From contig NZ_CP045302.1 of the NCBI RefSeq assembly GCF_009363155.1, positions 2,452,001-2,516,000 of the forward strand: DNA of 64,000 bases. Reading direction: 5' to 3'. How positions within the stretch are numbered: the stretch's first letter is position 1; each line of letters begins with the position of its first letter. Shown in pieces: positions 36,953 through 48,565 of the stretch. The translations under genes were made by a program, and so were the position numbers. Source of the stretch: Azotobacter salinestris. Its GTDB lineage: Bacteria; Pseudomonadota; Gammaproteobacteria; Pseudomonadales; Pseudomonadaceae. A model generated the notes under the pieces. It was not told where the DNA came from, did not search any database, and saw nothing but the letters and a program-made list of their open reading frames with translations.

Positions 36953-38094
36953 TCGTCGGCGCCGGCTTCGCCGGCAGCGTGCTGGCCGAGCGCCTGGCCG
37001 CCGGACTCGACAAGCGCGTGCTGCTGATCGACCGCCGCCCGCACATCGGCGGCAACGCCTACGACCACTACAACGACGACGGCATCCTGGTGCACCGCTA
37101 CGGGCCGCACATCTTCCACACCAATTCGCAGCGCATCGTCGACTACCTGTCGCGCTTCACCGCATGGCGCCCCTACGAGCACCGGGTGCTGGCCGAGGTG
37201 GACGGCCGGCAGGTGCCGATCCCGATCAACCGCATCACCCTGAACCGGCTCTACGGCCTGGCGCTGGACGAGGCCGGGGCCGCGGCCTTCCTCGCCGCCC
37301 GCGCCGAGCCGGTGGCCGAGATCCGCAGCAGCGAGGACGTGGTGGTCAACCAGGTCGGCCGCGAGCTGTACGAGAAGTTCTTCCGCGGCTACACCCGCAA
37401 GCAGTGGGGCCTGGACCCGTCGCAGCTGGACCGCTCGGTCACCGCCCGGGTGCCGACGCGCACCAGCGACGACGACCGCTACTTCACCGACAGCTTCCAG
37501 CAGATGCCGCTGCACGGCTACACGCGGCTGTTCGAGCGGATGCTCGACCACCCCAACATCAAGATCCTGCTCAACACCGACTACCGCGAGATCCGCAGGG
37601 CGGTGCGCTACCGGCACTTGGTCTACTGCGGGCCGATCGACGAGTACTTCGACTACTGCTACGGCCGCCTGCCCTACCGCTCGCTGCAGTTCCGCCACGA
37701 GACCCTCGACCGGGAGCAGCTGCAGCCGGTAGCGGTGGTCAACTACCCGGCCGAGGACGTGCCCTGGACGCGGATCACCGAGTACAAGCACCTGACCGGC
37801 CAGCGCCATCACAAGACCAGCGTCACCTACGAGTACCCCTCGGCCGAGGGCGAGCCCTACTACCCGATCCCGCGCCAGGAGAACACCGAGCTGTACAGGC
37901 GCTACCAGGCGCTGGCCGAGGCCACGCCGGGGGTGACCTTCCTCGGCCGGCTGGGCACCTACAAGTACTACAATATGGACCAGGTGGTCGGCCAGGCGCT
38001 GGCGCTGTACAAGCGCATCGAGGAGGCCGAACGCGGGACGGCGCCGGACGAGAGCCCGGAGCACGCCGCGAGCCTGGCCCGGCAGGCATCCTAG
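36895..38094 (+). CDS. glf: UDP-galactopyranose mutase
   Basis: The 399-residue flavoenzyme turns UDP-galactopyranose into UDP-galactofuranose. The FAD motif VGAGFAGSVLAERL is at residues 22-35, followed by DRRPHIGGNAYDH and YGPHIFHT, the family signature. RGYTRKQWGLDPSQL, GYTRLFERML and YKYYNMDQVVGQAL are conserved. Galactofuranose in bacterial surface glycans depends on this enzyme. It overlaps the upstream glycosyltransferase gene and precedes a glycoside hydrolase gene in the same direction. Confidence 0.95.
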   Translation: MHDEPNGSRRRKRQGFDYLIVGAGFAGSVLAERLAAGLDKRVLLIDRRPHIGGNAYDHYNDDGILVHRYGPHIFHTNSQRIVDYLSRFTAWRPYEHRVLAEVDGRQVPIPINRITLNRLYGLALDEAGAAAFLAARAEPVAEIRSSEDVVVNQVGRELYEKFFRGYTRKQWGLDPSQLDRSVTARVPTRTSDDDRYFTDSFQQMPLHGYTRLFERMLDHPNIKILLNTDYREIRRAVRYRHLVYCGPIDEYFDYCYGRLPYRSLQFRHETLDREQLQPVAVVNYPAEDVPWTRITEYKHLTGQRHHKTSVTYEYPSAEGEPYYPIPRQENTELYRRYQALAEATPGVTFLGRLGTYKYYNMDQVVGQALALYKRIEEAERGTAPDESPEHAASLARQAS

Positions 38095-38169
38095 GATGCT
38101 GCGCGGCGCCGAGCGCGCCGCGCCTTCCGCACCCGTGGGTATCAGACCAGCATTCCCAGGCAGGAGTGG

Positions 38170-39314
38170 ATGATGCACCGACCGACCATCTTCGCCGGTT
38201 TCTTCCAGGGGGGCTTCGAGTGCTCCACCCACCGGCGTCACGACGACCTGCGTCTCGACCTGATCGCCGCCACCGGCCATGACCGCCACGCGGCCACCGA
38301 CTACGCCATCATGGCCGCCCACGCGCTGTTCACCGTGCGCGACGGCGCGCGCTGGCACCTGATCGAGCGCTCGCCGGACCAGTACGACTGGTCGAGCTTC
38401 CTGCCCATGCTGCGCGCCGCCCAGGACCAGGGCCTGCAGGTGATCTGGGACATCTGCCACTACGGCTGGCCGGACGACCTCGACATCTGGCGGCCAGCCT
38501 TCGTCGAGCGCTTCGCCCGCTTCGCCGCCGCCCTGGCCCGACTGCTGCGCGACGAGGGCATAGCCGAGCCCTTCTATTCGCCGGTCAACGAGATCTCCTA
38601 CTGGGCCTGGGCCGGCGGCGACCAGGCGCTGTTCAACCCGCTGGCCCGCGGCCGCGGCCAGGAGCTCAAGCACCAGTTGGTGCGCGCCAACATCGCGGCG
38701 ATCGAGGCGATCCGCGCCGTCGAGCCGCGCGCGCGCTTCGTGCAGATCGACCCGGCGATCCACGTGCTGCCGTCCCGGCCCGCCGATACCCAGGCGGCCG
38801 AGGCGCATCGCGAGGCCCAGTACGAGGCCTGGGATCTGCTCACCGGGCGGGCCTGGCCGGGGCTCGGCGGCCGTCCCGAGTACCTGGACATCGTCGGCGT
38901 CAACTACTACTCGGACAACCAGTGGTTCCATGGCGGCGCCACCATCCCCCTCGGCCACCCGGCCTACCGGCCCTTCCAGGGCATCCTCGCCGAGGTCTAC
39001 CAGCGCTACCGGCGGCCGGTCCTGATCGCAGAGACCGGCGCCGAGGGCGAGGCCCGCGCGCCCTGGCTGCGCTACGTCGCCGAGCAGGCCTTCGCCGCCC
39101 TGCAGCGCGGCGTGCCGATCGAGGGCATCTGCCTCTACCCGATCCAGGACTATCCCGGCTGGTTCGACGAACGGCACTGCTCGACCGGCCTGATCGGGGT
39201 GCCCGACAGCCAGGGTCGGCGCATACTGCACAGCCCGCTGCAGACCGAGCTGCGCACGCAGCAAGCCCGTCTGTCCCAATTGCTGGAAGACCCGAGCGCA
39301 TCGCATTTCCCGTC

Positions 39315-39318
<4 letters not shown>
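38170..39318 (+). CDS. Clan GH-A glycoside hydrolase-like protein (beta-glucosidase type)
   Basis: The 382-residue protein has a (beta/alpha)8 barrel without a signal peptide: IFAGFFQGGFECSTHRRHDDLRLD, VIWDICHYGWPDDLDIW, acid/base SPVNEISYWAW (Glu about 142), IDIVGVNYYSD and nucleophile LIAETGAEGEARAPW (Glu about 288). It is probably cytoplasmic and may trim or build a glycosidic intermediate. The gene overlaps the ABC exporter gene by 4 bp (ATGA), so its product and the transporter probably act on the same compound. ATG 38173 is an equal start choice. Confidence 0.8.
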
Positions 39319-41114
<1,796 letters not shown>

Positions 41115-41160
41115 GCGGCGCGACGGCGGCTGAACTCTCGCGCCTGCGGCCTGCCTCACC

Positions 41161-41429
41161 TAGGGTCTGTTGAGGTTTTGGCGTGAGCCGCGTTGCCACG
41201 TCAAATGCCGCCAGGTTAGGCGCGGGGCGCCGGCAATGGTCATTCCCTTGCCAAGACCCGCAACGCCGCATGGCGGCATTTGCCGCGCAACCCGTAGGGA
41301 CGGGGCCCGTTTGGCGCAGCACGGCGTCGCCCGTCGTTCGTTTGGAATGACCAAACCTCTCTTCTCGTTCCTTGTTCTGCGCCAAACGGGCCGCCGTCGC
41401 GGCCTACGCCAAAACCTCAACAGACCCTA
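41161..41429. mobile_element. 265-bp MITE with 22-bp perfect terminal repeats and TA duplication
   Basis: The ends are TA-GGGTCTGTTGAGGTTTTG... at 41161 and ...CAAAACCTCAACAGACCC-TA ending at 41429; including TA the repeats are 24 bp and perfect. TA duplication and a GGG start suggest an IS5-type origin. Inside are three more perfect inverted pairs in interleaved order: AAATGCCGCCA (41203/41271), TGGTCATTCC (41237/41344) and GGCCCGTTTGGCGCAG (41304/41377). There is no transposase. It lies between the ABC exporter and the dodecin gene. Its ends differ from the full elements in this window. Confidence 0.88.
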
Positions 41430-41478
41430 ATGGGGCAGGCACCTGGGCCGGCCCCGCCCATCGATACGGGAGGCCCGC

Positions 41479-41694
41479 ATGTCCGACCACCACACCTACA
41501 AGAAGATCGAAATCATCGGCTCCTCGCGCAGCAGCATCGAGGACGCGATCAGCAACGCCCTGGCCGAGGCGTCGAAGACCCTCGACTATCTGGAATGGTT
41601 CGAGGTGGGCGAGATCCGCGGCCACATCGAGAACGGCGCGGTCGGCCACTATCAGGTCACCCTGAAGGTCGGCTTCCGCCTGGCCGACAGCTGA
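41479..41694 (+). CDS. Dodecin family flavin-binding protein
   Basis: The 71-residue protein (MSDHHTYKKIEIIGSSRSSI, continuing EDAISNALAEASKTLDYLEWFEVGEIRGHIENGAVGHYQVTLKVGF) has the dodecin pattern and length, including the conserved Trp of the flavin-binding site. Dodecins form dodecamers that store or sequester riboflavin or FAD. GGGAGG precedes the ATG. The next gene encodes a flavin-dependent oxidoreductase. Confidence 0.92.
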   Translation: MSDHHTYKKIEIIGSSRSSIEDAISNALAEASKTLDYLEWFEVGEIRGHIENGAVGHYQVTLKVGFRLADS

Positions 41695-41795
41695 AGGGCC
41701 GCCAGCCCGGACAAGGCGGCCACCGGCGCCGCCTTTTGCTTTAGTCTCCTCCCTTTCCCGACGGACGAGTCCCGGAGCGACTCGAGGAAACCTCC

Positions 41796-42791
41796 ATGCC
41801 ACGACTGGCCGACACCGCGCTTTCCATTCTCGACCTGGCGCCGATCCGCGACGACGGCGGGCCGGCCCAGGCCCTGCAGAACGCCCTGGTCCTGGCCAGG
41901 CATGCCGAGGCGTTGGGCTTCACCCGCTTCTGGGTGGCCGAACACCACAACATGGACGGCGTCGCCTGCTCCGCCACCGCCGTGCTGGTCGGCTATCTGG
42001 CGGCCGGCACCCATCATATTCGCGTCGGCGCCGGCGGCGTCATGCTGCCCAACCATGCGCCGCTGGTGGTCGCCGAGCAGTTCGGCACCCTCGCCACCCT
42101 CTATCCGGGACGCATCGACCTCGGTCTCGGCCGCGCGCCGGGGGCCGATCACCACACCGCCCGCGCCCTGCGCCGCGACCGCCTGGGCAGCGACGAGGAC
42201 TTTCCGGCGGACGTCGAGGAACTGCAGGCCCTGCTCGGCCCGGCGCAGCCCGGCCAGCGGGTGATCGCCATGCCCGGGGTCGGCACCGAGGTGCCGATCT
42301 GGCTGCTCGGCTCCAGCCTGTTCAGCGCCCGGCTGGCGGCATGCAAGGGCTTGCCCTACGCCTTCGCCTCGCATTTCGCGCCGCGCTACCTGCACGAGGC
42401 GATCCGCCTCTACCGCGACAACTTCCGGCCTTCGGCGGTGCTCGACAAACCCTACGTGATGATCGGCGTACCGCTGATCGCCGCGCCCACCGACGAGGAG
42501 GCGGAGTTCCTCGCCACCACCGCCCTCCAGCGCGCACTGGCGCTGATCCGCGGCGAGAGCCGGGTGCTGCGCCCGCCGGTGCCGTCGATGATCGGCCGCT
42601 GGCAGCCGCAGGAGCAGGCGGCGGTCGGCGAGTTCCTCGGCCTGGCGGTGATCGGCGGCCCGGAGAAGGTCCGTGCCCGCCTGGACGTGCTGCTCGAGCA
42701 GACCGGCGCCGACGAACTGATCTTCACCGGCGACATCTACGACCCGGCTGCCCGCCTGCGCTCGTTCGAGATCCTCGCCGGGCTGCGCTGA
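41796..42791 (+). CDS. LLM-class flavin-dependent oxidoreductase (luciferase-like)
   Basis: The 331-residue product has the bacterial-luciferase TIM barrel: [88 protein letters not shown]. This N-terminal pattern is that of the MsnO8/YhbW-type group. Flavin- and substrate-specificity are unknown. CGAGGAAACCTCC precedes the ATG. It follows dodecin, so flavin handling is a shared theme (inference). Confidence 0.9.
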   Translation: MPRLADTALSILDLAPIRDDGGPAQALQNALVLARHAEALGFTRFWVAEHHNMDGVACSATAVLVGYLAAGTHHIRVGAGGVMLPNHAPLVVAEQFGTLATLYPGRIDLGLGRAPGADHHTARALRRDRLGSDEDFPADVEELQALLGPAQPGQRVIAMPGVGTEVPIWLLGSSLFSARLAACKGLPYAFASHFAPRYLHEAIRLYRDNFRPSAVLDKPYVMIGVPLIAAPTDEEAEFLATTALQRALALIRGESRVLRPPVPSMIGRWQPQEQAAVGEFLGLAVIGGPEKVRARLDVLLEQTGADELIFTGDIYDPAARLRSFEILAGLR

Positions 42792-42836
42792 GAGAGCGGA
42801 GCCGGGAGAGTCCGCCTCTCCCGCCGCCGGAGATTC

Positions 42837-42863
42837 AAAAAAAAAGGGAGTCTCACGACTCCC
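42837..42863 (-). terminator. rho-independent terminator of the pycAB transcript
   Basis: GGGAGTC, loop TCAC, GACTCCC (42846-42863) is followed on the minus strand by nine T (A-run 42837-42845). It lies 34 bp beyond the oadA/pycB stop. Confidence 0.92.
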
Positions 42864-42896
42864 CAAACCGCCTTTCAAACTTTTGCAAACTGCAAC

Positions 42897-44696
42897 TCAG
42901 CCCTCGATCTCCACCAGCAGTTCGCCGGGGTTGACGCGATCGCCCTTGGCGATGTGGATGGCCTTGACCGTGCCGCCGATCGGCGCCTGCACTTCGGTTT
43001 CCATCTTCATGGCCTCGGTGATCAGGATCGGCTGGCCGGCCTTGACCACATCGCCCTCCTTGACCAGGACGTCGACGATATTGCCCGGCATGCTGGTGCT
43101 GACGTCGCCCGGTGCGCCGGCCTGCTTGCGCTTGCCGGAGCCGCCGGCGACGAACTCGTTGAGCGGCTCGAACACCACCTCTTCCGGCATGCCGTCGATA
43201 GACAGGTAGAAGTGGCGCTTGCCCTCGCCCTTGAGGCCGACGCCGGTGATGTCCACCCGGTAGGTCTCGCCGTGCACGTCGATGAGGAATTCGGTGGGCA
43301 CGCCTTCGCTGGCCGGGCCGGCGCCCGCGGTGGGGATCGGCAGCAGGGCTTCGGGCACCAGGGTGCCGGCCTTGCGCTCCTCGAGGAACTTGCGGCCGAT
43401 GTCGGGGAACATGGCGTAGGTCAGCACGTCCTCCTCGTTGCGCGCCAGCTCGCCGATCTCCGCACGCAGCTTGGTCATTTCCGGCTTGAGCAGGTCGGCC
43501 GGGCGCACGTCGATGACTTCCTCGGTGCCGATCGCCTGGAAGCGCAGGTGCTCGTTGACCTTGCCCGGCGCCTTGCCGTAGCGGCCCTGCAGGTAGAGCT
43601 TCACCTCGTTGGTGATGGTCTTGTAGCGCTCGCCGGCGAGCACGTTGAACACCGCCTGGGTGCCGACGATCTGCGAGGTCGGGGTGACCAGCGGCGGGAA
43701 GCCGAGGTCTTCGCGCACGCGCGGGATTTCGGCGAACACCTCGTTGATGCGGTGCAGGGCGCCCTGCTCCTTCAGCTGGTTGGCCAGGTTGGACATCATG
43801 CCGCCCGGCACCTGGTTGACCTGCACGCGGGTGTCGACCGCGGTGAATTCGCTCTCGAACTGGTGGTAGCGCTTGCGCACCGCGTAGAAGTACAGGCCGA
43901 TCTCCTGCAGCAGCTCCAGGTCCAGGCCGGTGTCGTACTCGCTGCCGCGCAGGGCGGCGACCATCGACTCGGTGCCGGGGTGGCTGGTGCCCCAGGCGAA
44001 GCTGGAGATGGCGGTGTCGATGTGGTCGGCGCCGGCTTCGATGGCCTTGAGCTGGCACATCGCGCCGAGGCCCGCGGTGTCGTGGGAGTGGATGAACACC
44101 GGCAGGTCGATCTCGGCCTTCAGCGCCTTGACCAGCTCGGCGGTGGCGTAGGGGGTCAGGAGGCCCGCCATGTCCTTGATCGCCAGGGAGTCGACGCCCT
44201 TCTCCTGCATGCGCTTACCCAGCTCGACGAAGGACTCGACGGTGTGCACCGGGCTGGTGGTGTAGCAGATGGTGCCCTGGGCGTGCTTGCCGGCGGCCTT
44301 GACCGCCTCGATGGCCACGCGCAGGTTGCGCACGTCGTTCATCGCATCGAAGATGCGGAACACGTCGATGCCGTTGACCGCCGCCTTGGCGACGAAGGCC
44401 TTGACCACGTCGTCGCTGTAGTGGCGGTAGCCGAGCAGGTTCTGTCCGCGCAGCAGCATCTGCAGGCGGGTGTTGGGCAGCGCGGCGCGCAGCTGGCGCA
44501 GGCGCTCCCAGGGATCTTCCTTGAGGAAGCGGATGCAGGAATCGAAGGTGGCGCCGCCCCAGACTTCCAGCGACCAGTAGCCGACCTTGTCCAGCTTGTC
44601 GCAGATCGGCAGCATGTCCTCGAGGCGCATGCGGGTGGCGATCAGCGACTGGTGGGCGTCACGCAGGATGGTGTCGGTGACCGTGATCTTCTTCAT
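42897..44696 (-). CDS. pycB: Pyruvate carboxylase subunit B / oxaloacetate decarboxylase alpha-like
   Basis: The 599-residue product has a carboxyltransferase barrel (ITVTDTILRDAHQSLIATRM, then AGADHIDTAISSFAWGTSHPGTESMVAAL), a conserved PYC_OADA domain, and a C-terminal biotinyl domain with the biotin Lys in ITEAMKMETEVQAPI (about 565). With the biotin carboxylase encoded upstream it forms the two-subunit pyruvate carboxylase of pseudomonads, producing oxaloacetate from pyruvate. The gene is often labelled oadA. No membrane partners (oadB/G) are present, favouring the carboxylase role. The gap to pycA is 48 bp. Confidence 0.93.
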   Translation of the reverse strand: MKKITVTDTILRDAHQSLIATRMRLEDMLPICDKLDKVGYWSLEVWGGATFDSCIRFLKEDPWERLRQLRAALPNTRLQMLLRGQNLLGYRHYSDDVVKAFVAKAAVNGIDVFRIFDAMNDVRNLRVAIEAVKAAGKHAQGTICYTTSPVHTVESFVELGKRMQEKGVDSLAIKDMAGLLTPYATAELVKALKAEIDLPVFIHSHDTAGLGAMCQLKAIEAGADHIDTAISSFAWGTSHPGTESMVAALRGSEYDTGLDLELLQEIGLYFYAVRKRYHQFESEFTAVDTRVQVNQVPGGMMSNLANQLKEQGALHRINEVFAEIPRVREDLGFPPLVTPTSQIVGTQAVFNVLAGERYKTITNEVKLYLQGRYGKAPGKVNEHLRFQAIGTEEVIDVRPADLLKPEMTKLRAEIGELARNEEDVLTYAMFPDIGRKFLEERKAGTLVPEALLPIPTAGAGPASEGVPTEFLIDVHGETYRVDITGVGLKGEGKRHFYLSIDGMPEEVVFEPLNEFVAGGSGKRKQAGAPGDVSTSMPGNIVDVLVKEGDVVKAGQPILITEAMKMETEVQAPIGGTVKAIHIAKGDRVNPGELLVEIEG

Positions 44697-44744
44697 TCGT
44701 CAGTTCCTCTTGAGCCTGCAGCCGGACAGCCGGGCTGGTGTTCG

Positions 44745-46160
<1,416 letters not shown>

Positions 46161-46364
46161 GGAGGTCTCCCTCGGCTGAGCTGGCCAACTCGGACGGTCA
46201 GTCGGCAGGTGTGCTAACCCTAGGCCGGGGGATCGATTAAGAAAAATGAATATTTGTTAGGTTAAGCATAAACTACAACTTATACATCCACAGATAGCCA
46301 CACGCGGAATGCGGTCTTTCCTGCCGAAAACCGCGCCGCACGCCTTTTCGCCACCGAGGTCACC
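46161..46364. promoter_or_regulatory. pycA-pycR divergent control region
   Basis: The 204-bp, AT-rich gap separates pycA and the LysR gene. TTAGGTTAAGCATAAACTACAA near 46256-46278 contains possible T-N11-A LysR sites; this is not certain. Both promoters should lie here. Confidence 0.5.
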
Positions 46365-47327
46365 ATGCGTAAGTCCTTGATGCGCCTGACCCTGCGCCAG
46401 TTGCGGGTATTTCGCGCGGTATGCGAGAGCCGCTCCTACAGCCGCGCCGCCGAGGAGATGGCGCTGACCCAGCCGGCGGTCAGCCTGCAGATCCGCCAGC
46501 TGGAGGAACTGGTCGGCCAGCCGCTGTTCGAGTACGTGGCCAAGAAGCTCTACCTGACGCCGGCCGCCGAGGCGCTGCTGAAAACCAGCGAGGACATCTT
46601 CGGCCACCTGGAAAGCCTCGACATGCAGCTGTCGGACCTGCAGGGCTCGCTGCAGGGCCAGCTCAACCTGGCGGTGGAGTCCAGCGCCAAGTACCTGGTG
46701 CCGCACCTGTTCGCCGCCTTCCGCGCACAGCACCCGGAGGTCAGCCTGCAGCTGGTGGTGGTCAACCACGCCCAGGCGGTGCGCCGCCTGTCGATGAGCC
46801 GCGACGACCTGCTGATCATGTCGCAGGTGCCGAGCGAGCTGGCGCTGAACTTCTATCCCTTTCTCAACAATCCGATCGTCGCCGTGGCCCCGCCCGGACA
46901 CCCGCTGTGTGCGCGGCCGAGCCTGCGCCTGCAGGATCTGACGGACTTTCCGCTGCTGCTGCGCGAGCCCGGCTCCGGCACCCGCCGCGCCGGCGAGGAG
47001 TATTGCCACCAGAAGCGCGCGCACTTCGCCGAGACGCTGGAGATCGGCTCGACCGAGGCGCAGTTGCAGGCGGTGATCGCCGGCCTCGGCCTGGCCCTGC
47101 TGCCGCGCCATGCGGCGAGTCTGGAACTGGCCGCCGGCCAGCTCTGCGAGCTGCCGGTGGAGGAGTTGCCGCTGTACCACAGCTGGTGCCTGGTGCACAC
47201 CGAGGGCAAGCGGCTGAGCCCGGTGGCGCGGGCGTTCGAGACGTTCATCCGCGCCGAGCGCGCGAAGATCAGCGCGCTGGCCGAGCGCTTTGCCGGAAGA
47301 TCGCCGCGGATGCCGGCGCCAGGCTGA
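46365..47327 (+). CDS. pycR: LysR-family regulator, PycR-like
   Basis: The 320-residue product has a LysR HTH (MRLTLRQLRVFRAVCESRSYSRAAEEMALTQPAVSLQIRQLEELVGQPLFEYVAKKLYLTPAAEAL) and an effector domain (GQLNLAVESSAKYLVPHLFAAFRAQHPEVSLQLVVVNHAQAV, FPLLLREPGSGTRRAGEEY). It resembles CbbR/PycR-type regulators. Divergence from pycA matches P. aeruginosa, where PycR controls the pyruvate carboxylase genes. The 3' end overlaps a small convergent gene by 59 bp. Confidence 0.9.
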   Translation: MRKSLMRLTLRQLRVFRAVCESRSYSRAAEEMALTQPAVSLQIRQLEELVGQPLFEYVAKKLYLTPAAEALLKTSEDIFGHLESLDMQLSDLQGSLQGQLNLAVESSAKYLVPHLFAAFRAQHPEVSLQLVVVNHAQAVRRLSMSRDDLLIMSQVPSELALNFYPFLNNPIVAVAPPGHPLCARPSLRLQDLTDFPLLLREPGSGTRRAGEEYCHQKRAHFAETLEIGSTEAQLQAVIAGLGLALLPRHAASLELAAGQLCELPVEELPLYHSWCLVHTEGKRLSPVARAFETFIRAERAKISALAERFAGRSPRMPAPG

Positions 47328-47493
47328 CCATGCGCAGATCCGGGTAGTCGTCCAGTTCATGCTGCAGCCGACGCTGCTCGTCGTAGCGCTCGATGGCCCG
47401 GCGAAAATGCATCCGGCGCTCGTCCAGGCGCTTGCGGCGGGCCTTCGAATCCAGGGGGCAAGGATAATACGCGTCTTCCGTGTGGCGAGGCAT
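47269..47493 (-). CDS. Small charged hypothetical protein
   Basis: The 74-residue frame (MPRHTEDAYYPCPLDSKARR, then KRLDERRMHFRRAIERYDEQRRLQHELDDYPDLRM...) is rich in Arg and Glu in its first 55 residues, with a GGGAG before the ATG. It resembles small basic/acidic proteins often found next to core regulators in pseudomonads (PA3496-like), but this link is weak. It overlaps the end of the LysR gene, so the C-terminal portion may not be conserved. Confidence 0.5.
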   Translation of the reverse strand: MPRHTEDAYYPCPLDSKARRKRLDERRMHFRRAIERYDEQRRLQHELDDYPDLRMVSLAPASAAIFRQSARPAR

Positions 47494-47597
47494 GAGGGTC
47501 TCCCAGCAAAGGTCGGGGGTCCTCAGGATTGCCGGCGGCCGATGACGCCTTCACGGCAGGCGGATGACACTGTCGTGACCCGCGACCGCCGGGTGCG

Positions 47598-48464
47598 CTA
47601 CTCCTCTGCGGCGCGCACTGCCTTGGGCGACAGGCGCAGGCTGCGCAGGCTGCGCTTGACGCTCTTCAGGTGGTTGACCAGATCCGGTCCGCGGGCCATG
47701 GCCACGCCCATGGCCAGCACGTCGATCACCACCAGGTGGGCGATGCGCGAGGTCAGCGGGGTGTAGACCTCGGTGTCCTCGTGAACGTCGATCGCCACGT
47801 TGATGTCGGCCAGCTCGGCCAGCGGTGTCTGCCCGGGGCACAGGGTGATCAGGGTGGCCCTGGTCTCGCGGACCAGGTTGGCGGTGATCAGAAGGTCCTT
47901 GGAGCGTCCCGACTGGGAAATGCAGATCGCCACGTCGCCGGGCTTGAGGGTCACCGCCGACATGGCCTGCATGTGCGGGTCGGAATAGGCGGCGGCGGTG
48001 AGCAGCAGGCGGAAGAACTTGTGCTGGGCATCGATGGCCACCGCGCCGGAGGCGCCGAAGCCGTAGAACTCGATGCGCGGCGCCCCGGCGATGGCATCGA
48101 TGGCACGCTGCAGGGCCGCCGGATCGAGCTTCTCGCGCACCCCCATCAGGGTGTGCAGGGTGGTGTCGAAGATCTTCAGGCTGAAGTCGACGACCGAATC
48201 GTTCTCGTGGATGGCGAACTGGCCGAAGCTGGCGCCGGCGGCCAGGCTCTGCGCCAGCTTCAGCTTCAGGTCCTGGAAGCCGGCACATCCGATGGCCCGG
48301 CAGAAGCGCACGATGGTCGGCTCGCTGACCCCGACCTCCTGGGCCAGACTGGCCATCGAACTGTGCATCGCCGCGGCCGGGTCGAGCAGCACATGATCGG
48401 CCACCTTGAGTTCCGACTTGCGCAGCAGGGCGCGTGATTGGGCAATATGCTGCAAGAGATTCAC
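47598..48464 (-). CDS. hexR: RpiR-family transcriptional regulator (HexR-like)
   Basis: The 288-residue product has an N-terminal RpiR HTH (LRKSELKVADHVLLDPAAAMHSSMASLAQEVGVSEPTIVRFCRAIGCAGFQDLKLKLAQSLA) and a SIS domain (RIEFYGFGASGAVAIDAQHKFFRLL, PGDVAICISQSGRSKDLLITANLVRETRATLITLCPG). HexR represses glucose-catabolism genes and is released by 2-keto-3-deoxy-6-phosphogluconate. It is divergent from zwf with a palindrome between. P. aeruginosa has two RpiR/zwf pairs (beside pgl-eda and beside pycR); the position next to pycR matches the second, so it could be a HexR paralogue. The start is GTG. Confidence 0.82.
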   Translation of the reverse strand: MNLLQHIAQSRALLRKSELKVADHVLLDPAAAMHSSMASLAQEVGVSEPTIVRFCRAIGCAGFQDLKLKLAQSLAAGASFGQFAIHENDSVVDFSLKIFDTTLHTLMGVREKLDPAALQRAIDAIAGAPRIEFYGFGASGAVAIDAQHKFFRLLLTAAAYSDPHMQAMSAVTLKPGDVAICISQSGRSKDLLITANLVRETRATLITLCPGQTPLAELADINVAIDVHEDTEVYTPLTSRIAHLVVIDVLAMGVAMARGPDLVNHLKSVKRSLRSLRLSPKAVRAAEE

Positions 48465-48508
48465 GGAGGCTGAACTCGGTTATGATCGGGATCGGGCTGT
48501 AGTGCGCC

Positions 48509-48523
48509 TGTAGTTATACTACA
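48509..48523. promoter_or_regulatory. candidate HexR-type operator before zwf
   Basis: TGTAGT, TAT, ACTACA is a perfect palindrome midway between the RpiR gene and zwf. It fits the HexR consensus of TGTA(A/G)T arms with a short AT-rich centre. A further TGTAGT half-site lies at 48498-48503. Confidence 0.68.
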
Positions 48524-48565
48524 TGACTGGCGCCCAGCCCATAGCCAAACGCGTTGGAGGCTGTT

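Noticed and set aside
42897..44696. Na+-pumping oxaloacetate decarboxylase
   Set aside because: The subunit resembles OadA, but there are no membrane beta or gamma subunits and a biotin carboxylase gene is adjacent, so pyruvate carboxylase is the better reading.
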